Below are positions 1 to 12,122 of a DNA stretch of 64,000 nucleotides, one piece after another. The notes beneath the pieces are model-generated. The model had not been told where the DNA came from. It saw nothing but the letters and a program-made list of their open reading frames with translations, and ran no database searches. The stretch is from Atkinsonella hypoxylon (Eukaryota; Ascomycota; Sordariomycetes; Hypocreales; Clavicipitaceae). The DNA is taken from contig JFHB01000003.1 in assembly GCA_000729835.1 (NCBI GenBank), positions 124,001 through 188,000 on the forward strand, written 5' to 3'. The position numbers and the translations under genes are program-made. Numbering within the stretch: position 1 is the first letter of the stretch; each line of letters starts with the position of its first letter.

Positions 1-791
1 GCCGCTTCGGGGGTCATTTAAGAGATCGTTCAAACGACCAGGGGTAGCCACTAAGAGATGACAACCTTCACGCTGCGTTTGACGCAACATGTAATTCTTG
101 TTCGTACCGCCCACAGCTGACTGTACCACAAGACCAGTATGCTTTGTCAGTCGTCGTGCTTCCTCAGCGATCTGCTCAGCCAATTCTCTCGTGGGAGACA
201 GGACGATGCCACGAATGTCATCGGACCGGGCATTTCGTGATGCTCTCCTCGAAGCAAGTGAGGGGTCTTCCACAATCATGCGCTGCAATAGGGGCAAAAG
301 AAAAGCGATTGTCTTGCCAGTGCCTGTTTTAGCTTGGGCGACGCTGTGAATGAGTTAGACCCTGGTATATGGAGACAATCGGAGGTTATTGTGGTAGCTT
401 ACATGTCCGTCCCTTTCAGTGCAGGGGTGATGGTTTTTGCCTGAACAGGCGTCATAGTATCAAAGCCCATATCTCTGATGATAGCATTCAGAAGATTTTG
501 GTGAACGCCAAACTCGGACAAGCTAGAGAACTTGGCGACGTCAGGCTTGCTAGTTGGCTCCGGCGCCTTCGAATAGTCGGTAGCTGCTTCCGTGCTGTAG
601 CATCTGGGGATGCGTGTGAAGCTCGTCAGCGAGAAGGCAGATCGCGCGAAGGGCGACACAGTTCGCTGAGCAACTGGAAAAGCAGCCCGACTACGGGTGA
701 TGATGGACGGCGCAGCAGCGCTGGCCAAGCTAGCACAGCGACGAAGGCCTTGCCTGAGCATCTTGGATGATATCTTCGCAGCGCGTAGCAA
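1..791 (-). CDS. MSS116: Mitochondrial DEAD-box ATP-dependent RNA helicase, MSS116 type (5' part)
   Basis: The gene runs off the left edge, so only the N-terminal half of the helicase core is present. Exon 1 is 403-791, the intron 344-402 (59 bp, GTAAGC donor, CACAG acceptor) and exon 2 343 to the edge. The first 70 residues are rich in Arg, Ser and Ala and lack acids, as in a mitochondrial presequence. The Q-motif region (FDTMTPVQAKTI) follows, then motif I AKTGTGKT directly after the intron, motif Ia SPTRELAEQI and motif Ib ATPGRLNDLL. The family unwinds RNA to assist mitochondrial group I/II intron splicing and translation. The presequence and RNA-helicase motifs fit MSS116 best; another mitochondrial DEAD-box protein cannot be excluded without the C-terminal half. 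Confidence 0.85.
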
Positions 792-2276
792 ATGCCACTG
801 TCACTAAAGATGCTATGCTCCTAAAAATGTAAAGGATGAGATATTGGGGAACAGGAAGCCTGAAGATTTTCTGCGATGGTCGAAAATTTCATCAATGTAA
901 GGGAAGGATGAGCGGTCCCAGAAATTTTTTTTTTTTCACGGTTGTCCAAGAGTTTTGCCCCAAGTCGCGACCCGCAATTTGAAAGAAAGGAGTTAGCTTA
1001 TCAGCCAATCAGGCCGAGGATGCTGTCCCCACCCCCTGCTTGGTGTGATATTCTAGGTAGTTACAGTATTTCCCCTTGTGCGCAAAAGCAGCACCCAATC
1101 CACTTATCCATTGTACAACTCTAGGTAGAGAACCTCGACAAAGCACGCGTACTTACCCTAGATAGGTAGGTACCTGGTAATCAAGAGTACCAGGTAGGTA
1201 CGCGCGCCTTATTGGTTCCGGTGACAGTCAGGGATTGATAAGCTCTCACAAGACACGTGAAAAACTGACACAATGCTGTATTAGTAAGAACACCATAATG
1301 ACTTTGAGCTATCTTGTGATTAGTGATAAACTAAAAAGCGTCTCGAGGAACCGCGTTGGCGCGCGATGGTAGTCCCCGTGGCCTCTTCATTCGGCTGGGT
1401 ACCTGCATGGTACCTGATATACACATCCTGAGCGGAGCGGAGGGACCTCGGACACCGCGTCGGAGGTGGACAGCATGTATATTGAAAATAGTGAAGAAAT
1501 GGGTTAAAATCGATCTGACGCGATTGGAGCTGAACTAACTACTGTGGGAGCTAAATTCTGGTTGTAGCTGATACCGTCTGAGTTCTTGCATCCTCAGGTC
1601 CTTGTTTGCGATGATGAGATAAGGAAGATGGTACCGATTGACCTGGACTCAATTCGCAAGATTTTGGTTAGAAGCTTCGTAAGGAGGAGTGAATATATAT
1701 GATTGAATCGAATTAATACTATCGGATTTGATAATGCCGTTGAAATGGTCAGATGCTGCTAAATAATATGCCCTTGATGCAGTTAAAGCTACGGGATATA
1801 GCTTCTTCTCAAGATGCTGCTAAGAGAAAACAATTCTCATGAGACCTCCGAAAGACACATCTGACACAAAGTTGAATTCCTCCCAAGTCCGCTAGATAGA
1901 TAGGCACAAGCAAATTCCTGACCTAGCTGTTGCCTTCGCGCACTCAAAGAGATGGGATGGCTCGTCAGTAGGGTGAGTTGTCCGGCTACATCTTGGCAGG
2001 CGTCTCAAGTTCAATACAAAACATCATGAGAAAAGAGGCTGGAGACAGACCACAAGGGAAGGTATTCAGTTCGTCATTTCACTATCAATACCCAATTCCA
2101 ACCTGCCAAGTCTCGCCATTGTCATACAGATGCTCGCCTAATTCAAATTAATGCCATGCAAATCAATGTATCCCCCATTCAGCGCCTAATAAAATATCTT
2201 TCCTTCAAAAACAATAATACTCAGTCCAATTCATAACGGCAAGGCTTTCTCCACAAAATCCATAATTCAAGAGTAC
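792..2276. other. Intergenic region: helicase promoter and INCENP 3' flank
   Basis: No coding region is supported in this 1.5 kb. It should hold the upstream region of the minus-strand helicase and the 3' flank of INCENP. Visible sites are a CCAAT box at 1005-1009, CACGTG at 1254-1259, a GGTA/TACC-rich patch near 1155-1200 and one copy of the dispersed GTTGGCGCG word at about 1346-1371. Confidence 0.6.
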
Positions 2277-5200
2277 TCATAGCATGTCTCTACTCATCTC
2301 GTAAGACCACCCGCCGTCTCTCCGAAGCTTGTCACGGGCAATCATATCCTTTCTTATATCTTCTTCCGTTAGTCGGTCGGCTCCGCTCCAGTTAGCACTA
2401 GAGGTTCTGGCTCGGAACTTGCTGAATTTGTCCTTGCTCTTGTTGAACACCTCCTCCATATTTAAGGGGGCCGGTGGCCCAAAGATTTGAGACGGGTCCA
2501 TAGTCTCTTGGCGCACCAATGCTCTTCGCAGATCTGGTGAATCTGCCCAGGGGGCCACTGCTACACCATTCGCCTCGTCATCCTCACTGTCATCGTCTGT
2601 TTGAATTTCAGGAAGCTCGATAGCCTCACCATTCTGAAATCTGGGAGAGGATCGGGTTGCAGATTTGGCGGCAGACTTCGCAGCCACAACAGGGCCGGGC
2701 CGTGCAGGTGTCTTGTAAGCCGGCCCGGTGGCGCTCGAGGTTGGTTGAAATGGAATGGCACCCTTAGAGATTTGTGCCAATTCCAGCGGGTGGGTGGCTT
2801 TCATCTGACTAGTATGCTGCGAACTGACTGTAGCCTTGAAAAGATTGGGCGCGCTGCTTTGAGGTGCATTTGCGTACCCATTCTGGAAAACAGACTTGGC
2901 TGGCATCTCCTGATAGCTTTGTTAGTTACAATCTCTATAAACATTGTTGTTTAACCGGCTACCTTTTTAAATCCGGCTGATGGTCTGACTGGAGGCCCTC
3001 TGATGTTTCTTTGGGCCGATGTGTCAGCTTCGTCATCACAGGTCTCGCTAGTTCGTCGTCGCTTGGCATCATTGGCCTGGTACGTTGGCCCACCCCGAGA
3101 TGGTGGACGCTTGGCTTGACCATCATCACCTTTATCTTGAGTAAAAGTTCTTTTGCCTAATGCTTTGCTAGCATTTGAAGGTACGGCATTCACTGGACGA
3201 CTTGACTCTTCCTGGCCCCAGTTTGCATTTGAGGTCATACGAGACGGGGGTCGCGCAGCTCGGTTTTCCTGAGGAAGTTGGTGGAAATCAGGTGGCCCAT
3301 TTGCCTGCGAACGTACAGCGGGTGGCGGTGCTCTGGTTTGCTTGGCCTTTTCGAGGGCTGCTTTCCTTTGTGCACTGCTCTTTGTCTGAAGTTGCGAGGC
3401 TGCCTGTTCTTGCTGCCGTTGGCGTTCTACTTCTTGACGCTTTAGGAGCTCTTGTCTGCGCTGCTCTTCCTGCGCTGCTACCCTTTTTTGTTCGGCTTCA
3501 GCTTTTGCATCACGACGTCTCTGGGCCTCTCGTTCTTCTTGTTCTCTCTTCTTGGCAGCAAGCTCTTGTGCCTTGGCTCGACTTGCTGCCGCGCCCCTCA
3601 AGCTCTGTGTTGATGGCTTCGTCTGTAACGACGCTTTACTCGCTTTGCTAGTAAGCTGATGTGCTTGGGTGGCTGTGTAATTAGCAGCGTCAGGTTGTGC
3701 CGTAGAGAGTCTATACTGAGAACTCTGGGAGCCTGTATTGACTCTGATGACTGTTGGGGCTTGTTTCGGACGATTTTGCGCTTCTCTGGTCGGCTTTGCT
3801 GGCCGCTTTACTTCTTTGTTCCGAGTAGCGTGCGCCGTGCCGAGAGAACGTGAAATTGGAGCAGCTGGTATTGTATGTGCGTCATCCATAGTAGCATTTC
3901 CATCCACAGCTGTCATATTCCTGAGACCAGTTCTTGTGGGCTTGGGTGTCTCGATTGCTAAGGATCGTGCTTCGTCTTTCTTGGTAGCAATTTGCTTTTC
4001 CATGGCAGCAAGTCTTTCCTGTTCCTGACTGAAAACGCGTGCCTTTTCTCGCTCCTTTTCTCGAGCCTTCTCCAGTTTCTCGTTCTGCTCTTCAAGGCGT
4101 TTGGCTTCCCTTTCGCGCTTCTTCTCTTCCTTCTCCGTCGAAGCTCTGGTGCGACGTGTTGAGCGCATGGGACTCGCCTCAGGTTGAGCAATTGAGCTTT
4201 GTGAAGCTTGTGATCTAATTTTTTGATGGGTGGCAACGGACTCTGATGACATGAAAGAATGCACAGCGACGCGGGTCGAGGAGGGTGACATCAGTGACTT
4301 TCCCTCCGCACTGATGGCAGCACTACTTGCTAGCAGCCCTCTGGAGCTTTTCAGGATGGACGATAGCTTATTCTTCACCTGCTTAAGAGGGCTCTCCCGG
4401 AAGCTTCGAGAGGGTGACTTGGGAGGGGTACTGAGTTCGCCGGCTTCAGCCACGGTGAAAAGACTCGGTTTAGACGCTGACACAACGTTATCGAGAGCAT
4501 GATCTTCTCCCATTGCTGAGTGCACGTTGGGAATGACTGATACGGACACCGATTTTAAGTGCCCATTCGCAGACTTGACATTCGTTGCCTGATGGTGTGG
4601 TTCTGATAGAGCCCCATCCACATCTTCCTCATCTGAGAGGGTAAAATCCGGCTCGCCAATCGTTCTTTTGCCCTGAATTCCTTCCATGACATCTGCCGAA
4701 TGACTTTTTGGTAGACTTGGCCGTTCCTCATTTGCCAAGCCAACGGTGGCTGGGGGTTCAATCCAGTCATCGTCATCGTCCTCGGGAAATGCTCCTGGTG
4801 TAGATTGTATTGCGTTCAAGGGAATGGGAGAAGTTGCCTGTGGCGCAGGGGTCTTATTCTGCTGCAACAAGTACTTTGTCTGAGACTGGCCCAGCAAATT
4901 GATTTGATCTTGAAGTCTTTGAGTGTATGTTTTCGTATCCTCACTTTTGGTAGGCTGAGTATCCGCTGCGTCATCCATATCTTTGTCGATATTCTGGTCA
5001 TCTTCGCGATCCTGCTTCACAAACGTACCTCCGAGGCTTTTGCCGCCCGTTGGTCTATTGTAATAGCTCGTCCGGGAGATGCGAGCACCGTTGCTCTTAC
5101 CAGCTGTGAGCGGCTCCCTTGCAGGCAAAGACGCGAAGTTCAGGCTGCTCTTACGAACAATTGGTCGTATGGGGCTCGAGGCATCCGAAACTGACCGAGA

Positions 5201-6086
5201 ATCATCAGCAACTTTTCCCGTCTGCTTCGCCTCGAGACTCAACTGCCGCTCCGGTGAGGCATCGTCTTCAAACTCGTTTATATTTTCCGGGTCGAGTTGT
5301 GCGTCAACGACAAGCGGTTGGTTCCCATCAGCCAAAGCTCGCCATTCCTGCTCTTCTTTGGCAGTCTGTGATGTCTTTTCTGGATCGTCGGCCATGATAG
5401 CATGCTTTGGGCCGCTCTCAATTGGAAATTTAGCACCGTATTTCGAATTCGATTGCGAAGAGGTCTGCGCTTCTTCAAGGTCGATGTCCATGTGAATGTC
5501 CAATGGCGCAACATCCTGGCTGCCAAAGTACCCGGAGTCCTGAATGCCCTGCGTCGCCTGCTTAGGCGAAAACACGACGAGTCGGGAGGCAGACGGGCGG
5601 ACACTAGGTGACCCTATAGCAGCGTGATCATTCGGTCGGGGGGACTGTAAACGGCTGGCCGGACTGGTTGCTCCATTTGGAGTCGCGGAAAAGACCTCGG
5701 AGAGGGGCTTTTACATATCAGTTTTGTTACCTGCAGTCAAAAGTTGATGATTACCTACTACGCGTGTTTCTAAAAGGTTAGGTTTTTGAACTGTTCTCGG
5801 TGTCTTGCCTCGAAGTTTTCCTGGAGTTTTGAAGGCTTCTGCAAAATTGCTGCACAAATGTCAGTATTTTGAACTGGGACAAGGCTCAAATGTCGCTTGT
5901 TGACGCGTACGTTTCGTTTTCGTTGAAAATACCGGCCATGTGCTCATTCAGCCAGTCAAGCTCATTCCGGGCTGAATAAGAAAATTCTTCAACCTCTGAT
6001 TGAGCAATATGCAGCGCTGCCTTCCTCTCCTCAGAAATCCAGGCGGCAGAGCCGACTTGCAAACGCGGCGCTCTCATGGAAGCCAT
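2277..6086 (-). CDS. Inner centromere protein INCENP (Sli15 homologue), chromosomal passenger complex scaffold
   Basis: The predicted protein has 1213 aa from four exons: 5911-6086, 5762-5849, 2963-5707 and 2277-2909. The introns are 61, 54 and 53 bp; the second has an ambiguous donor (5761 or 5758) and a weak AAAAG acceptor. The N-terminal 60 residues form the short helical region that binds Survivin/Borealin-type partners. Residues about 611-665 and 790-857 are extremely rich in Glu, Lys, Arg and Gln, as in the single alpha helix/microtubule-binding region. The C-terminal IN-box lies near residues 1120-1162, with WADSPDLRRAL followed by a conserved IFGPP segment; it binds and activates Aurora kinase. 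The middle is low-complexity and probably disordered. The 5' end faces SMC2 across a 503-bp gap. Confidence 0.9.
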
Positions 6087-6589
6087 GGTCAGCTCCCGTC
6101 GCCAACAAGGCGACCAGTACGTCGAATCGTGTCTTTTCGTGTAGCGGGGGCCGATGCCGGTCGCAGTATCAGGATCACGAAGATATCTAGAAAAGAAAAC
6201 CTACGCGATGGAGTGGCCAAATGAACCCAGGAGTGAGGGACTGATCCATCAGCGAGGTCGATGTTGACGGTGGAGAGCTTTAGATATTATTGGTACCTCA
6301 TTGCAAGTTCATGTTGTTTTGATTGGCGCCTGATCTGGTTAGCGCGCGGGAGGGCAGGCTCTCCGCCCGGCCTCAGTCACGTCCGCTCTGCAGTTCTGGG
6401 CCTGACCGTTTCAAAAACGGTGTGTTGGGCCGGGGCCGGTGGTGCACGTGCTGATAAGCCACTTATCAGATACTAAACACGCTTTGTTTACTTTCAGCGC
6501 GTCGCCAGGTGGGATGTAGAATCCGATCTGGCTTGATCACGGCGCAATCGTTCAGAGCTTGTACCATTGGCTAAACGGACTGTGCAGCC
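6087..6589. promoter_or_regulatory. Divergent INCENP-SMC2 intergenic promoter
   Basis: This 503-bp gap separates the start codons of two head-to-head mitotic genes, so it must hold both promoters. It contains ATTGG (reverse CCAAT) at about 6324 and 6565, CACGTG at 6445-6450 and, immediately after it, a perfect inverted pair of GATA sites. Co-regulation of the two genes is an inference. Confidence 0.6.
6445..6468. promoter_or_regulatory. CACGTG box next to a palindromic GATA pair
   Basis: CACGTG (6445-6450) is followed after one base by TGATAAG (6452-6458), spacer CCA, and CTTATCA (6462-6468), a perfect 7-bp inverted repeat. HGATAR is the recognition site of fungal GATA factors and CACGTG of bHLH factors. 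The site is 122-145 bp upstream of the SMC2 start codon. Function is inferred from the motifs only. Confidence 0.4.
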
Positions 6590-9500
6590 ATGAGGGTGAT
6601 AGAAATCATCATCGACGTACGTTTGAATAAATGCTTTTTTCCTTACGGATGCTAATACTCTTTTGTAGGGCTTCAAGTCGTACGCCGTGCGAACGGTGAT
6701 ATCAGGATGGTAAACTCGAACACAACCCTTGAAGCTGTTTCGGCTCCGATTCTGACAAGTTGAACCAGGGACGAGAGCTTCAACTCCATTACTGGCCTTA
6801 ATGGCAGTGGCAAGTCGAATATCTTGGACGCCATATGTTTCGTCTTGGGCATCACGAATATGTCGACAGTGCGAGCACAGAATCTCCAAGTACGCTTGCC
6901 GATGATATTTTCGTCACGATCTTTTATATTGACCAGGAATCAGGATTTGATTTACAAGCGCGGGCAAGCTGGTGTCACTAAGGCGAGCGTAACGATCGTT
7001 TTCGACAACAGAGATACCAAAAAGTCGCCGATTGGTTTCGAAGAATATGCATCTATCAGCGTCACGCGTCAAATTGTCTTAGGTGGAACCTCAAAATATC
7101 TCATTAACGGCCATCGCGCACAACAACAGACAGTACAGAACCTGTTCCAGTCCGTGCAACTGAATATAAATAACCCCAACTTCCTTATAATGCAAGGTCG
7201 AATCACTAAGGTGTTGAATATGAAAGCTGTAGAAATTCTCGCCATGATTGAGGAGGCTGCTGGAACCAGGATGTTTGAGGATCGTCGTGATAAAGCTCTC
7301 AAAACCATGGGGAAAAAGGAGGTGAAACTCCAAGAATTACGAGAGTTGCTCAAGGATGAAATCGAACCCAAATTAGAGAAACTTCGCACGGAGAAACGAG
7401 CTTTTCTGGACTTTCAGCAAACCCAGAATGACCTTGAGCGGCTGACCAGAGTCGTGGTCGCATACGATTACATCAAATGCCAGGACAAGCTCAAACAATC
7501 TGCTGCTGATTTGGAAGGGAAGAAGCAGCGTCACAAACTCCTAGAGGAATCAGCAACAAGACTCAAAAGCGAAATATCTCATTTAGAGGAGGATATCCAA
7601 AAAGTGAGATGGCAACGTGAGAAAGAAATAAAGAAAGGTGGCAAGGCTCAGGCTCTTGAAGAAACCGTCAAAAAACACGCCAACGAGCTGGTTCGTCTTG
7701 CAACCGTTTTAGACTTGAAGAACACCACACTAGCGGAGGAAAAAGACAAGAAACAAGTAGTGGAAAGGCTCGTCTCGGAATTAGAGATGTCTTTGAAAGA
7801 GAAAACTTCTGCTTTTGACAAAGCCAAAGCTTCTTATGACAAAGCCAAAGAAGATCTGGTAAAGGAGACTCAAGAGGTGGAGTCAAAAGAGGAGCTTCTG
7901 CAGACTCTGCAGACAGGCGTCGCGTCCAAGGATGGCCAAGAGAATGGTTATCAAGGCCAGCTCCAGGATGCAAAGAACCGAGCTACCACCGCAGCTACCG
8001 AACAAGAACAAGCGAGGATCAAAATCGCCCATCTGCAAGAACGACTAAAGGAAGAGGAGCCTCGCGCCAAAAAGGCAAAGGAACAAAATGCGGGCCTTTT
8101 GCGAGATCTTGACGGGCTGAAAGGTCGAACAAAACAGCTAGAGCAGGAGCTGAGCAAGTTGGGTTTTGAGCCTGGTCAAGAAGAAGAGATGTACAAGCAG
8201 GAATCACAGCTACAGCAAACTGTAAGGACATTACGCCAAGATTCGGACAAGCTCAAGCGCCAGGTCGCCAACATCGAATTCAACTATACGGATCCCGTGC
8301 CAGGTTTCGATAGAAGTAAGGTCAAGGGTCTTGTTGCTCAATTGTTCACACTTGAAAAAGATCAGACTCGAGCCGGCACAGCCCTTGAAATATGTGCTGG
8401 CGGCAGGTTATACAACGTTGTGGTGGACTCCGAAGTAACTGGCACTCAACTGCTTCAGAAGGGCAAATTGCGCAAGCGTGTCACAATTATTCCTCTCAAT
8501 AAGATCGCAGCTTTCAAAGCTTCCGCACAGACTGTTGCAACAGCGCAGAGCATCGCCCCAGGCAAGGTTGACCTAGCTCTCTCCCTTGTCGGATACGATG
8601 AAGAAATATCAGCCGCAATGGAGTACGTCTTCGGCAACACGCTAATATGCGCCGATGCAGATACCGCAAGACGTGTGACATTTGACCCCAATGTTAGAAC
8701 GCGGAGCATCACGTTAGAGGGCGATGCATATGACCCGTCCGGCACCTTGTCAGGCGGCAGTGCACCAAACACCAGTGGTGTTCTGGTGACATTGCAGGAG
8801 CTGAATAGCATAACTCGCCGGCTCAAGGAAGCAGAAAATTCTTTGAAAGAGATCCAAGTCAAGATTGGGCGAGAGAAATCCAAGCTTGACCAAGCTCGTC
8901 GCATCAAGCAGGACTTGGACCTAAAAACCCATGAAATCAAGCTTGCCGAAGATCAGATCAGCGGCAATTCTTCATCGTCTATTATCCACGAAGTCGAAAA
9001 CATGAAGAACAATATTATGGAGTTACAGACCAGCATCACTGAAGCAAAAGCACGTCAGGCTGAAGCTCATGCAGACATCAAAAAAATTGAGAAGGATATG
9101 ACGGACTTTGATACCAACAAAGATGCGAAGCTCGTTGAGCTGCAAAAGTCGTTGGACAAACTGCGTGCCAGCCTCGATAAGAGCTCTTCTGCAGTGAAGA
9201 GTCTGCAGAAGGAACTTCAGAATGCCCAACTTGATCTGGAGCAAGTAGGCACGGACTTGTCCGCTGCGCGGGATCAGCTTCAGGAAGCCGAACTCGGGAT
9301 CAAAGCTGCGCTGCAGGACGTTGCTGGTCTCACAAAGCAACAAAGCGCACTCACGGAAACTCATGACGCTGCACAAGCTCAGTTGGATGATGAGAAGGCA
9401 AAGCTGAATCTATTTGACGACGAACTCAGAGCTCTCGAGGAAGCCATGAGATCCAAGAATGCTCGCATCACAGAAGAAGGCCTTGAGATGCAGAAGTTGG

Positions 9501-10352
9501 GCCACCAGATCGAACGGTTTCACAAGGAACAGCAAGGAGCTGTCGACAATGTTGCTCATCTGGAGTCGGAGCACGAATGGATTCAAGAAGAAAAAGATAA
9601 GTTTGGTCGCAGCGGTACGCCTTATGACTTCCAAAGTCAGAACATCAGCGAGTGCAAGTCTACGTTGCGAAACTTGACGGAACGATTTCAAGGCATGAAG
9701 AAGAAGATCAATCCGAAGGTCATGAATATGATTGACAGCGTTGAGAAGAAAGAAGTGACCTTGAAGCATATGATCAAGACGGTTATTCGCGACAAACGGA
9801 AGATTGAGGAAACCATTATCAGCCTTGACGACTATAAGAAGAAGGCTTTGCGCGAGACATGGGAGAAGGTAAACCGTGACTTTGGACAAATCTTTTCAGA
9901 ACTTCTCCCAGGAGGCAGTTTCGCCAAGCTTGACCCTCCGGAAGGCAAGACTATTAGCGATGGCCTTGAGGTCAAGGTGTGTCTTGGAAAAGTTTGGAAA
10001 CAAAGCTTGACGGAGCTAAGTGGTGGGCAGAGGTAAGAAGCTGTGCATGTAAGGCAATATGCGTATTCAATCACTAACTCTTTCTAGATCGCTTGTGGCC
10101 TTGTCTCTTATCATGGCTCTTCTTCAATTTAAACCTGCGCCAATGTACATTTTGGACGAAGTCGACGCGGCGTTGGATCTTTCACATACCCAGAATATTG
10201 GTCGTCTTATTAAAACACGCTTCAAGGGCTCGCAGTTCATTGTGGTCAGTTTGAAGGACGGCATGTTTCAGAACGCGAACAGAATCTTCAAGACTCGCTT
10301 CAGCGAAGGTACAAGTATGGTTCAAGCATTGACACCAGCGGACATGAAGTAG
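6590..10352 (+). CDS. SMC2: Condensin subunit SMC2
   Basis: Five exons (6590-6616, 6669-6709, 6769-6889, 6944-10032, 10088-10352) give 1180 aa, the normal size for fungal SMC2. The first exon encodes only nine residues. Walker A GLNGSGKS lies at residues 32-39 and is rebuilt by joining exons 2 and 3. Two long coiled coils flank a hinge at about residues 525-685. The ABC signature LSGGQR lies at 1088-1093, spanning the last splice junction, and Walker B YILDEVD is near 1113-1119. With SMC4 it forms the ATPase core of condensin, which compacts mitotic chromosomes. Intron 3 is 54 bp, a multiple of three without an in-frame stop, so retention would insert 18 residues before DLIYKRGQAG; family alignment supports removing it. 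Confidence 0.95.
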
Positions 10353-10524
10353 GACCGCTGTCTTCGAAAGGCATGGAAACATTTTATGGGAAATATGTTG
10401 TGCAAGATCTGATTTAATGGGCATAGATGGGAAGCGACGTATGATGTAATGAGAGCAGGACTCTTGTGGTCAACTGAAGGCTACGTAATATGCATTTATG
10501 ACAATGATTGTATTTTATTTATGA

Positions 10525-12122
10525 TTAACTCCTTCCTGAGTCCGGCTGCGGCGCATTCTGCTTGATATATTTATGTGATCCTCGTTCAAGAACTTCCACG
10601 CTCATTCCCACACCTATATACGATGCCAACTGCCCTGGAGTGTTCGTGTCGGAAAACTTGGGGCAGAGTTGCATGCCCAGACACCCTATACTGGGGGCAC
10701 CTTCATCTATGTATCTGTACTTTCGAAGAGAGCGGTCTGGTTCAACCTTGTGACGAATACCCGTGGCTGGATCGACATTGGGCAGTTTACACCTACTCAA
10801 CATGGTTAGTCCCAGATTTTGTCCGTCACAGACAAATATGTGCCTTTTGGCTGATTCTGGTAGGGAGGAGTCTTACCTGACCGTGCGGCAGGACACATCA
10901 AAGATGCAGCTCTTATCCTGCATGCTAGGGTTCTTAAATTGAACCAGCGTCCAATCATCCTCGTCATATTCCTCAGTACCGGACACTGGCATCAGGGTAA
11001 AAGTCAGTCTATGCCAGAACTCAGCTCAGACATAATGCACGTACGGATAATGTTTCCGCGAAAGCGACGCGCCTCCAAGCTCTGTATATGTTCATCTTTC
11101 TCCATGAGTTGCTCCAGGGCCCGAATGCTTGCCAGGCTTACTAAGTGTATTGGAAACTGGATTCGTCATCAGTTTCGATTTCAAGACCTTGCTTCTGATT
11201 ACCTTTTGGTTAAACGACTCACAGCATCGTGAAAATCAACCACGGGCTGATAACCCAATTTTTCCTTTCGGGGGGCACAACGAGTAACCTGGCGTCTGTT
11301 CGTCGGGTCGGATCGAAACAGTGCAAGCTTGTGCTTGGAACCCAAAAAGGTAGCAAGCTCGTGAGGCAGATCCTGGGACATGTTGAGTGCCTTAGTGACG
11401 TCCATCCAGATCTTGACATTGGCAAACTCGTAACCTCGGGCATCGATTTCTTTTGGGAAAGGAAAATCTAGTGGCAAGAGGAATTGTTTCTCTGGAAGCG
11501 CACTCAGACCACGGCTAAACTTGGTTGCAACAAACTCCGTTATCCCCTTCAATCCTGGAGCTTGCCACGGGAACTTGACAAGGATAAATCTTCCATCCAA
11601 AGGGCCTAACTGTCGACTTTTCTTTGTGGTATCTGGCAGCCATATTTCAACCTTAACTTTCGCGAGAAGGGGTAGCTGTCTCAACGTCACGAACTCCCAT
11701 TCAGGAAATTGCTGTTCCTGGCTACTTGCAGATGCTGCCTTCGGTTTCTGGTGGGCAAACATGTAGAGCCGGTCGTGTTCCAAACCAGTCGGTAACACTT
11801 TGCTTCCGTCAAGCTCGATACCCCTACATGACTTGATGGGGTATATGAACAAGCTCTCGATTCTGGGCTTCTTCTCTGGCTGTGGCCTCTCTGGCTGTGG
11901 CCGGTGCTCCGACGAGTACTGGGCGCGCAGATTGCTCCTGTAGGGCGGCAACCCCAGCCTACTGTGTGTTTGCCGCAATGCATCGCTGAGCTCGACAGGA
12001 ATTGGCGGAAATATAATTAAGACTGGCACCAGAAACGCAACGATTGTCACTACCATGAGAAACACCGCGCTATAGTCAAGCTGCCCCAGTTTCCCCAGAA
12101 TGGAGGCCATTGAGTCGCTCAT
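10525..12122 (-). CDS. Membrane-anchored MOSC-domain protein (mARC-like molybdenum cofactor family)
   Basis: Four exons (11223-12122, 11045-11156, 10877-10985, 10525-10792) with introns of 66, 59 and 84 bp give 462 aa. Residues about 17-40 are a strongly hydrophobic segment, predicted to anchor the protein. The MOSC N-terminal beta-barrel domain begins near residue 85 (SLFIYPIKSCRG), and the MOSC domain proper includes the NIILSG and CxxPNVDPATG segments, the latter after the last intron. MOSC proteins bind molybdenum cofactor through a Cys and act as N-hydroxylated-compound reductases or sulfur carriers. The domain and anchor are supported; the substrate is not evident. It is convergent with SMC2, 172 bp apart. 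Confidence 0.88.

Noticed and set aside
3175..3651. 158-codon plus-strand frame inside INCENP
   Set aside because: It is the antisense shadow of the Glu/Lys/Arg-rich coding region of INCENP.
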